64,000 nucleotides of DNA from Xiphias gladius (taxonomy: Eukaryota; Chordata; Actinopteri; Istiophoriformes; Xiphiidae), in assembly GCF_016859285.1 (NCBI RefSeq), contig NC_053402.1, forward strand, positions 5,401,031 through 5,465,030, read 5' to 3'. Positions 9,247 through 20,962 of the stretch are shown here, piece by piece. The notes beneath the pieces are model-generated. The model was not told the origin of the DNA. It saw only the letters and a program-made list of their open reading frames with translations, and did not search any database. Made by a program: the position numbers and the translations under genes. Position 1 is the stretch's first letter. Each line of letters starts with the position of its first letter.

Positions 9247-9348
9247 GGCTCAGCTACACGGCAAAGCTTACAAAAAATTCTTTAACTCACTGTTGCTCTT
9301 TTCCATGGAAGTCATTGGGAAAAGGCGAAAGAAAAGAAACCAGAGTCA
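9247..9348 (-). pseudogene. U5-like copy 12
   Basis: Rightmost U5-like copy. The 5' end and the strand entering loop I are kept, but the bases between 5' stem and loop stem are shortened and the loop reads GCCTTTTCC. Lies directly left of the best U2 copy. Confidence 0.6.
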
Positions 9349-9599
9349 GTACAGCCAGCTCCTCAAGCACAACCAACTAGCCTATTCCTCCTAGACCCCA
9401 CCTTCATGGTACAACTTTCTTTGCTTGCTTTGCTCATTCCCCTACCCCTCCCCATATTCTCACAGGCTCTATCCAATTGGATTGTGGAGAAAAACCGGCA
9501 CAGGCTTTACGATTGATGTTGCGAAAATTCTGACATTATGAGGTGCTTACAGGGTCTCTACCTTTATGTCAATGCTTGGTTTTCCACAAGGTAAGAGAA

Positions 9600-9751
9600 G
9601 GGTGCACGGTTCCTGTCAGCTCTCCAATGCCAGGTCGATGCGTGGAGTGAATGGAGAAAGCTCCTTTTTCAGCTCCCGTTACCAAAAATCTTTTTAATGT
9701 TATACCCATACGGAGGACATATCAGGTATTAATCTGATAAGAACAGATTTT
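9600..9751 (-). pseudogene. U2 snRNA pseudogene, nearly full length
   Basis: The clearest U2 copy and the key to reading the array. On the minus strand it runs from ATCTGTTCTTATCAG through GATTTTTGG (Sm site), the CACTCCACGCATCGACCTGG block and the terminal GTGCACCC, matching U2 from about nucleotide 36 to its end. The first ~35 nt, including the GTAGTA that pairs with intron branch points, are replaced by unrelated sequence. It therefore cannot serve as U2. No PSE is seen at the expected upstream distance. Confidence 0.82.
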
Positions 9752-9799
9752 CTTTCGAAAAAGTTCATTGACACTCATTTCAGACACATTTCATAATAG

Positions 9800-10640
9800 C
9801 TTCAACTTAAAAAAAAAAAAAAAAGGAGTACGCAGATTAAATTGCTGTCTTCCGAATCCACTTTTGTGCAGGAGCACATGGAGTCACTACCCAGGCTAAC
9901 TGATCTCATGACCCCAAACAGTAGGTCTCTCGGGATCCTGTCAAAGTGGTAAGAGGAGACACCCACTCTATTGCTCCTTCCCACCTGCCTCACCCGGAGA
10001 GTCAGGCCACCGCTGCTTTAACCTTTTCATGTATGGCTCCAACTCCTTCTTCCGAATGGGCACAGAGGCAATGCTCCTTGTGGCTGTGTCCCAGGCATGC
10101 CACCCGGAGCGCCAGTCGCTTTGGCCATCACTGCAGCCATCCAGATCACAGTCACAGGGTGGAACTGCATGTGCTTCCTTACCAGGTAGTTTCTCCTTGT
10201 CCATATGACATCTTAATGGCAGCTAGGGTGAGCCACTGCTTGGCAAAGTGCAGTGCTGCCTGAGCAGATGCCCCACAGACTCAGGCACGCCACAACCAGG
10301 TAGGGGGCAGGTTGAGAGCGCTGACATGCCCCAGGAGTGCATAACAGACCTGACTGGAGTATCTCATGAGCCACCCTCCATGATGTGTCCTGGAGTCTGT
10401 TTGGAAGAGTGGGATGGTTCACATTGTACCAAACTTTTGAGGGCTTGCCGAATACGAGCCTGCGAACTGGAGTCAGTGGTTCCTGCTGGTGCTCAGCAGA
10501 AATCAGTGAGTATTCATTAGTCAATTGCCAATCTGTTTTCCCTCCCCGATCCCTATCAAATTTGATCCCCATTGTTTTCTGGTCAGTCTGGGTCATAGTT
10601 CCAGAGTAAAGTAAATAGAAAGTAACATTTGAAACAAGAA
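9800..10640 (-). mobile_element. LINE 3'-domain remnant
   Basis: Minus-strand frames contain VWYNVNHPTLPNRLQDTSW followed by RVAHEILQ, then (in a shifted frame) a cysteine block of the MxxxGM...CPLPGCGVPESVGHLL type. That is the post-RT region of a fish non-LTR retrotransposon. A piece downstream (PIRKKELEPYMKRLKQRWP) belongs to the same decayed reading. Frameshifts and stops are frequent and no 5' part is present. A 15-bp A run at about 9,809-9,823 lies on the downstream side. Confidence 0.48.
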
Positions 10641-11899
10641 GTATTATGAAATATGTTACATTTTTCATAAAGAAATAAATACTAAATAATTTCAAATAAT
10701 TAACAATTTACAAATGAACTAATTACTCTTTTAATTCAAAAGTCTAATTTCAACAACATGCACAATCACACACTATAGTTCCTGACTAGTAAGAATCCTT
10801 CTTAGTATTCCATGACGTTCATTTTGTGTAAAAATGAATAAATAAATAATTTTCTGTTATTAACATTTCATCTGAAGGAAAACTTGTTAAATCATAAGAA
10901 ATATATATTGGTCCAGCTCAGGATATAGTAATCTAATAATTGTGGCCAAATTCTTTGCAGGTTACATAGGGAAAATGTTCACCCTGTTCGGTGCATATCA
11001 TCTCTACTCATAAGTGCTTTCACTGCAAAGTTTTGTAATCTTCACATTTTCCAGGATACGAAATGTCCCTCACTGTACCATGCAAATATATTTTTAACAA
11101 AGTAATTACAAATAAGTATCATCTTGACATTTTATTTTAAGGTACAATGTAATTTTACTTACATTTTTTTTTAATAAAACTGAATTTCAGTGGAGTTTGT
11201 CCGCATTTTTATGGGATTTTCTTTTACCAACTTAATCCTGGAAATGACAACAAACATATGCATGATATTTGTTGACTTTTACTAAATTTTTTACTTTTAC
11301 AGAAATCTCATATAAACATTTATATATTGATAACTGTTGTTGTCACTTTTGGTGGGGTGGGGATGATGAAGAATACCAATAGAGACTTGCTGGTCTTTGT
11401 TCTTTGACCATTCGTTGATGAAGAATATACATCCTTGTTGTACTGTAGCTGTTTATCCAGGACTTTGGATCTGCATGTGACTTTGGTAGGGTGGGTTGAC
11501 CGGGCAATGTATGGAGGCAGTCTCCTGCCCCCAGGAAAGTTGACCCTTTGATCCTGCCACTCCCTCGTTATTTCCAACTGACCCTCTGATCTCGTTATCC
11601 TTTTTTATTTATCTATCCACACCCCAACACCTACATGCAATGCACATCCCACCCGTTGATTACTACTTTATTTACGTACTATCCCCTCCCTACCTTTTGA
11701 GATACTGTTCCCTTCCTACCCTTTGATGTTCTGTATAAATTGTTGTATTCTTCCAATGTTCTGTGAGACTTACCTTCCCAGACCTACTCCCTGTGTCTGT
11801 AAGGTCACTGTATACTAAGGTCACCGGTATACTAATAAACACCCCACTACAGCAAACTTTGGAACAGGAACAGGAATTTGAGTGTTTCCTGTTCTTATT
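10641..11899. other. AT-rich stretch without a gene
   Basis: No supported coding sequence. The part 11,580-11,855 is LTR-like on the plus strand (TATAAATT near 11,733, AATAAACA near 11,835, pyrimidine-rich in between), but ends and target duplication could not be fixed. The rest is low-complexity AT. Confidence 0.4.
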
Positions 11900-12840
11900 A
11901 GTTAGTTAAGCTAGCCTAACTAATAAGGAAAACATATAAGGAAGAAGCTGTAGGTAAGACAGATCTTTTAAAGGTTGTGGCTCTGTGATCAGGCATAAAT
12001 TCTGATTATCATCGTACCAATTTCTATCCTCCCATGAACTTGGCCAGAATAATCTATTTTTGCCATTTCTGTGCATGTTTTCACTTTCCAATTTCCATCT
12101 TGCAAGACTCCTGGGTAAGGTTCATTATCATATTTTACAATGCACCACTGCCCAAAGTGTTGTTAATCTATGACTTCCTGCCATGATTGACTCAGCTCTT
12201 AGTTGCAACTTGTGTCCTGCATCCTTGCCTCTTCTCCTAGGCTCACCCGCTTTAGCTCACAGCACGTACAAGTAATGACACCTTCATCTGCCTTGCAAAC
12301 GCAGGTTATATCCCTGTATTTTCCCTGGCCTAGAGATAAGCTAAGGACTTGATGGATTTCACTGTTCCTTTGACAAGCACAAGTTTGGGTGCTTCAGTCA
12401 ATTTCTGCGCCTTTTTCTCAATGTCTTCATCTCCTTCAACTAGTGGAACATGGCCTCTGTGTTTGGAATATCTCATCGATGCTGGACAATTTTGTCAGCT
12501 GATATTTTAAATATCCATCAGGAGCCCCCATGAGTGACCTCAAAGAAGTTCCAGCTGATTCTTTGAGGCATCTTTTGAATGGCACGAGAGGAGGTAAAAG
12601 TTGCCCTTTTATTTTCATTGCATAGCTTGGCCATCACTGAAGACATGGAGGCAATTGATCACATGGCATCTCTCCTTTACTATATCTAAAACAGGCATTG
12701 ATTAAAGTACTCCAGTAAGAATGGTTGTTTGCTGAGGTGACCCTCCAAAATGGACTGACTGAATCTCTTGAGCATATTTATCGGGGTAGTTCTCACTGAA
12801 ATCCAAATGTAGCAAACATTCATTGTTTCTCAAGTTTTCT
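11900..12840 (-). mobile_element. Decayed DNA-transposon-like coding remnant
   Basis: Minus-strand pieces in several frames read LHLDFSENYPDKYAQEIQSVHFGG, with QQTTILTGVL after it, and RISWNFFEVTHGG with ADKIV downstream. In fish and invertebrate genomes this order (an aspartate in DFSENY, then a WNFFEAGHG-type motif) marks a widespread transposase-like protein of uncertain superfamily. Many stops and frameshifts; no terminal inverted repeats found. The assignment rests on remembered motifs. Confidence 0.35.
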
Positions 12841-14424
12841 CTCAGATTTCTGTACTACCATTAAAGATGTGTTGCCTAAATCTGAACAGCCTGTCACGGA
12901 ATTCACTAGTGAGTGCATTGTCTTTTGTCATCAGATTTTTTTTCACAGTCACTGATCTTTTCCCATTTTCATCCATTGTGTAAGGGCTATCTCTGTGTTT
13001 GCGGGAGGTTCTGCATCACAACATGCCCTGTAGCATTGCTGCTGAAACAGACAATGGCACCATTCCCGGACAAATACACGATTACTATTTTAGCAACCCT
13101 TTTAAAAGTATATAATAAATATATGCATAATAAATTAATAATAAATAGCAATATGTTGTAACTATTGATTTGGCCCACAATTCCTGGTACTATGTTCTCA
13201 CCGTTACCATGCAAAACTTAATAGCGAGGACAGTAACAGGAGGGACTTTTTATGCTAAAGTTGGCCAGTGCTACCCATGTGATGAAGAACACACTAGCAG
13301 ATGGTGACCACTGAGAAAGAATTTTAACATATTTATCAAACGTATTTTTACAAAAAATGATCAACTTATAGTTGATAGTTAAGCATATTAGGGTAGATAT
13401 GCTTTACTGAATAAGTCAAGCATTCCAAAACAGAAAAAAGTGGTAAATGAAACTGTGGTACTTACTCTGCTTCTTGTAAAGGATTTTACTCCAAAAATGT
13501 ATCCTACCTCCTGAAAGTTATGTAACTACAGGACCAGTAGGCATGTATAGGGGGAGTTGCATCAGAGGGGTCAATACAGGGACAAATTAATTTCAAGACT
13601 TTCAGCATTTAAAAGGCATTAATGACAAAAAATAAAATTTGGTGAGATAATATAAATAAGGTTATATAATAATAATTTAAAAATGCAATTAATTTGTTAG
13701 ATTTTTGTTGTAATTTTAACTGAAGTTGAATGAACATGACTGGTGACACAGTTTTGCTTAATTGCAGTAAAATCAGAGTGATTATTGTGCATTTAATGCA
13801 CCTGGAGGTCAGACCATTGTGTTCTATGGTAGATGGGGGGTCACCCGTGTAAGAAGAAGATTTTGGAATTGGTATTAGTCCAAGTTTTACCCAAGATATA
13901 TAGTATTAAGTCATGGGGACTCCAATGGCACCACATAGTAGGAATGTTCAGAAGCTGAGTTATCTGTTTGACCTATTCCAGTAACATTTATAAGAGGCAT
14001 CTTCCATTCAGTAACATTCTGCCTCTGTCAGTAATGTTGTCTGACGTTCTCTGAAGAGAAGAGATTTACAAACAAAATTCTTCTAAAATCCACTGAGCCT
14101 TAGACAAGAAGCAGCAACAAAACAGCTGAGACAATCTATCAAAAAATGCAGGCAGCACACTGAGATTTAAAAAAAAGGTAAGCTAATGTAACTATCAAAT
14201 TCAACCAGTTAAATCTTTCTGTAGATGTTCACTAAAGAAATTTCACGTTATCTGATGTTTTAGCTTCTACTCTCAAGCTAAACCCAGACAGTGAACAGTA
14301 TTTTAGTGAACGAGTGAATCAGCTTCTGAATGATCAGCTGCTCTGCAGAGGAGAGAACAGGCAGCTGCTGTAATACTAATGCTAATTCCAATGATAGGTA
14401 AGTGGAATGACAGAGAGAGTTGTT
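12841..14424. other. AT-rich stretch without a gene
   Basis: Nothing supported by coding or repeat structure. It has long AT runs near 13,100-13,150 and 13,620-13,700. The right end (from 14,425) enters a LINE tail copy. Confidence 0.4.
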
Positions 14425-14530
14425 GTTGTTTAATCGTCGCTTTTTTCTGTTATTGTGCACTTGGTAAAATTATTTTGATGCTTTGGCAACATTTCTTTAA
14501 ACTTTCATGCCAGTAAAGCACTTTTAAATG
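14425..14530 (+). mobile_element. LINE 3' tail copy at the 5' edge of a LINE
   Basis: About 105 bp that match the tail of the LINE ending at 18,500 (shared blocks include TTGTGCACTTGG, TTTTGATGCTTTG and AAACTTTCATGC). The LINE's ORF1 reading begins immediately after it. Either an older 3'-truncated copy served as target, or this is a head-to-tail tandem. Confidence 0.55.
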
Positions 14531-17500
14531 TGAATGACGCTAAACGGGTGTCCTTTGAAGAGGCATTCCCCCTGTTGAAAACTGAGGTGGACACCAAGAG
14601 AATCAATGTCTCCTCTGACAATGATGATGATGAGCACCTGATAGAGTACCCCACCACCTTGTCAATCTCTGCCCCTCCCACACCTGCCAGCTCCAACAAC
14701 CAGCTGAAGGAAAGTATGGCCCTGTCAGAGCTGGACTTTGCTAGATTGGTGACCCAGGTCAAGATGTCTTTTTCCTGGTAAGAAAGTGCTATCTAAATGC
14801 TGTAGTACTAGAGGCAAAAGGAGACCCTTGGAAGCCCTCAATACCTGGTGATCCACACAGGAACAAATGACCTGCACAGCCTTCATAAGGACACTGCTGA
14901 GGCAATTAGGAAGATGGCAGAGCAAGCCAGTAGGGTGTTCCCTAACACCCGGATTGTGGTCTCCCTGCTGCCTAGGACAGACACCCCTCCTCATGTCATC
15001 CATGCAATTAATATGGAGATCAGAGGAGGATGTGCCACCTTACCCAATGTCCACCTGGCCCTCCACCCAACCATTGGCACCTGGGAATTCTATGATGAAC
15101 TCCTTCTAAACTAAAGAGAGGGTGAGGTTATTTGCAAAGACCCTCAAAGACACAGCCTTGGTACAGATCCATCCGCCCCCTCTTCTACTGGGAGCTTCAG
15201 AGGTCATCCCAGACCTCCTCCTCCTCATCACCACCCAAGGATCATCCCACCTCTGTGGTGGAGAGAGACTGCACCTTATTTGGCCAAATAGTATTGAAGA
15301 GCTCGTCTCTGTCTTTGTTTGATGATCATTGCTTAATATTGCTGGTTGTTCACTTTAATTCATTTAATATTCTGTAATGAATTCTTAGAATCGCAGTAGA
15401 CTCATTGTTGTCTTTACTTCCTCACCATAGAGGAGATTTTTGCCTCTACACTATGCTGCAGTTGTAGCACAGCCTACTACCACAGTCCCTCCCCCTGTTA
15501 ACTCTGAGCTGGAAGACATCAGGGAAATGCTGCATACCCTGTGCACCCAGCTTCTGTTCAGCTAACATATACATTCTCAGAACACTTTCTCAATTGAGTA
15601 ACAGGACAACATGGATATGTATTGTTAGTTAGTAGTAGTAATAATAGCCATAGTGATAGTTAGTGCAGCGATAATATCAGTGAAAACTATGCATGCCTCC
15701 ATGGAACACATCAAATTATTATTCAGTATTATAAATGTATAGATAGTTTGTAGATGTATTTATATTTGTCTCACTATACAGGTTAATTTTTGATTGTTTT
15801 TAACGTGTTCACTTGTTATAAGATGTTGGAATATTCAAGATGTTGGAATATTCAGGGTCTCCACTCCTCAACCTTTGAGCTGAGGAGTGAAAACCTCAAA
15901 TTCATGAAATCTATCAAAGACATTGATGTAATTGTATTGACAGAAACATGGGATCAAAATTATCTGCTCACTCACTGTCCTCAGGGCTATATAGAAGTCA
16001 TGGTGACCTCTATAAAATTAAAGATCAAACGTAAGGGCAGATCATTGTGTTGGGATGTTAGTGTGGTATAGGAGTCAGATTTCACCAGTAAAAAAAAGGG
16101 TAAATCACACGTTTGATTAAGATTACATCAAACCCTGGGCATAAATGATAGCGATCTACAGTGGCATGAAAAGGTTTGGGCACCCCTGGTCAAAATTTCT
16201 GTTCTGTGAATAGTTAAGTGAATAGAAGATTACATGATCTCCAAATGGCATAAAGTTAAAGAATGACATTCTCCTTAACATTTTAAACACTGTACACATC
16301 TCTGTGCTATTTATATACCCCCAGTATATTTTCCTTATTTTGAAGAGGACATTTTTGAAACTCTCCATCCAGAAATCGTCTATTTACTTCTAACTGGAGA
16401 TCTGAATGGAAGACGGGAATTGAACCTGATGTCATTGACCCACAAGGCAACAACCATGTGTTTAGTCAGTCTCCCATGTTTACCACACCAACCATCACCC
16501 TTCAAAACAACCTTGACTCTGAAATAAATTTAAAAAAAAGTGGCAGGGAGGTAGTGCATCTCTGTCAGGCCCTAGGCCTATACACAGTTAATGGTAGGTT
16601 GAGAAGTGACTCTTTGGGGAGATTAACATACTCCTCAGCTCTTGGATCTTGTGTAGTAGACTATGCAATCACTGACATGGACCCCTCCACTATCAGTGCA
16701 TTCACTGTCAGACAGCAATCCCCCCTTTTAGACCACAGCCAAATAAACGTGTTCTTCCAAATAAAAACAGAAGTCTGATAAAAGACAAAATGTTGACAAA
16801 TGGTTTGATGAAGAATGCAAAATGATCAGAAAAGACTAGAGAAAAATATCAAATGAAAGGCATAGCCAACCAAACAACCCATCCTTACAGATCAGGCACA
16901 AGAAATTTTAAATAAATACAAAAGTACAACTATGAACAACAAAACAAAATTATACCCACATGAAACTTGAAGATATTGTGAATGCAATCAACCAAAATCA
17001 AGTCTTGGATATGTGGATCAACTTCAACAGAAAGCAACTATAAGAATTACCAATACCTATCCACACAGATTACATCTCTCCGGCCAAGGAAAGCCTGTGG
17101 TCCAGACAATATTAAAAATTAAATGCTCAAATACACCCCAGCACCCCCTAGATGCAGGGAGCACTGTTGAAGCTGTTCAATATAGTATAACAATCAGGAT
17201 ATTTTCCTGTCATCTAGTGCAAAGGGCCCATTTCCCCCATTTATAAAAGTCGGGATAAATCAATTCTGAGTAACTACCATGGCATCTGTGTCAACAGTTG
17301 TCTAGATAAATTATTCTGTAGCATTCTAAGTAAAAGAATAATAGATTCCCTTGACGAACACTCCATGTTGAGTAAAAGTCAAATTGACTTCTTCCCAAAA
17401 CACCGACACACCACTTCAGGCTTGCAATTTAAGTCCAACATTATTTGATGTATATATAAATTAACTAGTTGTTCAGTTGGATCAATGTGCTGCTCCTGGC

Positions 17501-18500
17501 CTCTCCCTCCTAGATAGAGACCTATACCCGTTGGGATAAACACCCAACAGACTCTTTCCATGCAAAATTCTGCAGATAAAGTATATTTTACACATACAAA
17601 GAAAATCACCAACAAATACCTGTTGTGCAGAATTATGAAGATGCTCACTGATAATTAACATTCAAAAAAGAGCACTCAATTTTTTTAAGCCTTTAAGGTG
17701 CTTTCAGCCCCCTAGACACCTTCCATTCCAAAGCCCTGCAAACCCAAGAGCTGATCCCAGGAAAGTCAGTTTGTGCTGAGACAAACTGCCCCCTTTCAGA
17801 CACACTCTGAACAGTGCAAAAACACTGCTTTCCGAACACAAATCAGAGTAAACCAAATTATAACACAGTGTAAAGAAACCTATTTTAAACACTGGAAAGA
17901 AGAAACTAAAAGCCAAAGTAGATTAAAATGTTATCTGTACCTAAACAGATATTGTGAGTTGGCATAATATCTCTTAAATGTCAGAGATAGAAAGCAGAGG
18001 CAGATCCTAATCAAGTATAGGCACAGTGACAACAAACTGGCAATTGCACAAGGAAGACACAAAAAAATCATGGCAGCCGAAAGAAAACAGAACATGTGGT
18101 CACTGTTTGACAGATGAGGTTAAGACAGATGCACTTCCTCCTAAAATGTAAATCATTCAATGAAATAAGGAAAATTTACTTTAACCAATTCAATTCTGTA
18201 ATTCCAAGTTTTAAAAAACACGACATCTTAAAATTAAAAATATTCCGAGGAAAAGACAGGGAATATCTTGCTGCCCAATATATATCAGCATGCCACAACC
18301 TGAGGGACAGTGAATGACTTAGACACACAAAACTATGTGTATAATATACTGTTAATATATAATTAACACATATGTATATTGATCTTGGTGTTGTTTTATT
18401 GCTCTTTTTTTCTGTGATTGTGCACTTGGCTAAATGATATTTTGATGCTTTGTAAACATTGTTTTTTGAAACTTTCATGCTTATAAAGCTCCTTTGAATT
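14531..18500 (+). mobile_element. LINE with esterase ORF1, decayed (CR1/L2-like)
   Basis: Domains in order on the plus strand: an ORF1 with an SGNH-esterase segment (IHTGTNDLHSLHKDT and SLLPRTDTPPHVIHAIN, 14,848-15,114); an apurinic-type endonuclease (WNIQGLHSS and VIVLTETWD at 15,840-15,960, then VDYAITDMDP and LLDHSQINVFF at 16,640-16,770); RT remnants (NYHGICVN region 17,270-17,440); and a C-terminal region (HFLLKCKSFNEIRK, 18,125-18,180). Frames are broken often. A tail with AATTTG repeats leads into GA-rich sequence. ORF1 esterases are known in CR1/L2-group LINEs. A Tc1-type fragment sits inside the endonuclease. Confidence 0.62.
16157..16312. mobile_element. Tc1-type terminal fragment inside the LINE
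   Basis: Starts CAGTGGCATGAAAAGGTTTG, the common fish Tc1-type terminus, and continues with its usual subterminal sequence (TGAATAGTTAAGTGAATAGAAG). LINE endonuclease coding resumes after it, so it inserted after the LINE. Confidence 0.55.
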
Positions 18501-18779
18501 TGAATTTGAGAGAGAAAGAGAAAGGGAGACAGAGAGAGAACTGCATTTACTGGGTAGGGTCAGTCTGCTGTATTACCACAGAGCAGAGGGACATAGACAC
18601 TGTGTTTGTGAACAATTTAACAGCCGTTTTCAACAAACCTATCGAGAATGACACATGTAACCATGGTAACTGCATACCACTAAGATGGCGACACCTGTAG
18701 CCTCAAAATGATTTGAATATAAAGAAATTAAAAATGTCACATTCTCAAATGTCTGGTTTTTATTGACTACAACCAACAA

Positions 18780-18818
<39 letters not shown>

Positions 18819-19344
18819 AGTTGTGACAATGTAGAATTAGAAATGACCTGAGCTTGGAGTAATTTCACTGTAGTGAAAATTCTAGGGCTGCAGTCAACCA
18901 AAGAAAATCTTGGTCGACTGAAATACTACCCTACTCTACTTTAACTTTAAACATTCTATTAACCTTTTATTCATAATTGTTATTGTTTTATTCTTTCTTC
19001 TTTGTGTATTTGGGCTCCTGTACATTAATCCTTTTCCAAAGAATGATAAGGAATAGGCACCCAGTATTATGGTCTGTTTGTTAGTAGTAATTCCTCTGTC
19101 CACTTCAGCTGAGTCACACTTTCATGTTTTGTTCTGTATCAAAAAACCCTTCTGATTCGACAACCTGAAGCACAGCATCAGTCATGACATCATCAGAGTG
19201 AACATGTTTTAAAACATTTTAATCAGACAAAAACATTTTATTCTCTTTCATGGAATAAAAACAGATTTCAATAATTTAAAACTGATTAGGTAATTATTAT
19301 ATTCAATGACATCACAGTCTATCACAAGCTCTCCCTAGTGTGCG
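18501..19344. other. Gene-free stretch with microsatellite
   Basis: Holds GA-rich sequence after the LINE tail, an (AAAT)n array of about 40 bp near 18,778-18,820 and unremarkable AT-rich DNA. TTTATT near 19,236 would be a poly(A) signal on the minus strand for the exon-like region at 19,345. Confidence 0.5.
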
Positions 19345-19628
19345 TCAGGGTGTGGCCTCCCAACGTCTCTGTCGTCTGTAGAGGTCAAAGGTCAAGTGTG
19401 TGGGTCGTGATGATGGGTGGGGCCTGTTGAAAGGCCCCTCCTCTGGTGGGAGGGGCTTCTGTCTCAGCAGGTCAGAAGACATGAAGAGAAGGACGGAGGG
19501 GCCATCTGTTGCCTTGTTGTAATGACAGCAGGGGGGCGTGGCCAGAACCAGCCTATCCTGCAGCATGCGGCTGACATCGACACTGACCAGTGAGGTGAAG
19601 AGAAGCTGAGAGCGAGATACATTCACTA
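19345..19628 (-). CDS. Orphan terminal-exon candidate, unrecognised
   Basis: A GC-rich minus-strand open stretch enters through a strong acceptor (a CT-rich tract of ~30 bp ending CTGTAG) and runs about 93 codons to a stop. A poly(A) signal lies ~105 bp beyond. The peptide (VSRSQLLFTSLVSVDVSRML ... THLTFDLYRRQRRWEATP) has protein-like composition and no transposon likeness that I can see. I do not recognise the family. Upstream exons were not found in the 6 kb to the right, although 500 bases there are unknown. It could be the end of a real gene with distant exons, or a relic. Confidence 0.4.
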
Positions 19629-19639
19629 CTACAGACACA

Positions 19640-19671
<32 letters not shown>

Positions 19672-19672
19672 A
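19640..19672. repeat. (GA)n microsatellite
   Basis: About 30 bp of GA repeat. On the minus strand it forms the pyrimidine tract in front of the exon-like region at 19,345-19,628. Confidence 0.8.
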
Positions 19673-19704
19673 TAGAAACTTAAAATATTTTTTGTGAAAT
19701 ACAA

Positions 19705-20962
19705 AATGTATATTCACTTGAATTAAAAAACCCAAAGTAAACACAAACAAGAAGAAATAAGGCTAATGTTTAAATTCACTTCCTCCTTTTCTCATCGCCC
19801 TATTCTATGATTTAAATTTTTAAATGTGTGCAAAATATGTATAAAAAAATCTAATGTTATATATCTACTCTGAATTCAAGCTGTGGACTAATTTCATGGG
19901 AAAAAATGTCAGTCAGTCATACTTTGAGCTGTTATGTTTGTCACTGTTACCTGCTCCAGTAGAGGTATGTTGTAACAGAGGCTTGTCAAAGGTTTGTCAT
20001 GCTCTCTGGAGGAAAAATCCAGCCCAGGACAAAACACAATCCCCACCAGCACCCACCCTAACCCTAACTTATCTTTTCACCATGCAAACGGATATGGAAA
20101 GAAAACCTCAGGAACATGATTTAAGGTTTTCATAAAAATTAATCAAAGAGATGCTGCAGTCCGAGACTGCATTGAGTTTAAGAAACTATTGGAACAAGGG
20201 CTGAACAGGAAGTGGTGTGAGGACTTAGACCCTCTACACATTAAGCAACTAAAAGAGATGAATCATAGTTTCTGCAGGGCTCACTGAAGTTAAACTCCAG
20301 ATTTTTCTTATATAACATTGCATATCATGTAATACCTGATCATCATCATCATAGTTGCCAAAATATGAAAGTAGGATGGAAAACCAGTAAGAATGATATG
20401 GCCAACAACTATTTGTTATATCAATTTTTGCAGTGCTTGTCAGCTTTATATTACATTAATTCTTTATGATATAATAAATATATTAATACAACCTGGAGCC
20501 AGGCAGGCTAAGAAAAGTTTTCTCTAAAATCTTCACTTGTCCATTGTGAGCTTATGGTCTTTCAGCTCCTGCAGCAGAACCAGTGACAGTGTTCGCTGCA
20601 GGTCTGATGATTCTGACTAAAACTTTACAAAAAAGGATTGACCAACCTCCTGCAGCACAATCCACTATCACAACAATACCACTTTTAGTTTATAAGTGGA
20701 GAATGTTTCCTGACAGCCACAATGACATAAGAACATTTTAGAACAAACATTCTGCCTAAAGCAGCCAAAAGACAAGACTTAACACTTTGGTTCATTAAAC
20801 TTAGAATGTTTTATACTTTCTAAGAACTCACTTATGAGGAAACTGAATTAAATGCATTTTAAAACTTTTCAAGGCCTGCAGATACCCGGAGAATAACAAA
20901 CAGATTCAGTATATCATGTGTGTGTTTTGTCCTTGAAAACCTAAAAGACAGCCTAATTTTAC
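19705..20962. other. AT-rich stretch without a gene
   Basis: No supported coding sequence. Contains two CCCTAA units near 20,050 and a short CAT repeat near 20,340. Confidence 0.4.

Larger units (their letters stand above)
1..9751 (-). repeat. Tandem array of U5/U2 snRNA-like units
   Basis: Seen: twelve blocks match the reverse complement of U5 snRNA and eleven match the 3' part of U2 snRNA, all in the same orientation and joined by a repeated spacer. In transcription order a full unit runs: PSE-like element, U5, 3'-box-like element, short linker, U2 3' domain, 3'-box-like element, spacer. Unit spacing is about 500 bp (for example 7,377 to 7,883) or about 275 bp where only a U5 5' half is present. 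Known: tandem and linked U2/U5 snRNA genes occur in some fishes. Inference: this is the decaying edge of such a cluster. It is cut by a solo-LTR-like insert and by a retroviral fossil, and it runs off the left edge of the window. Spurious open frames of 60-140 codons cover it and are not genes. Confidence 0.85.

Noticed and set aside
7382-9394. Further similar frames to the right of the retrovirus fossil
   Set aside because: Same cause: snRNA-array sequence read in the wrong strand.
11580-11855. Solo LTR candidate with TATA-like box and AATAAA
   Set aside because: No defensible ends or target duplication; left as an unassigned stretch.
20040-20060. CCCTAA units suggesting interstitial telomere sequence (also near 27,155)
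   Set aside because: Only two or three imperfect units at each place, too few for a telomeric array.
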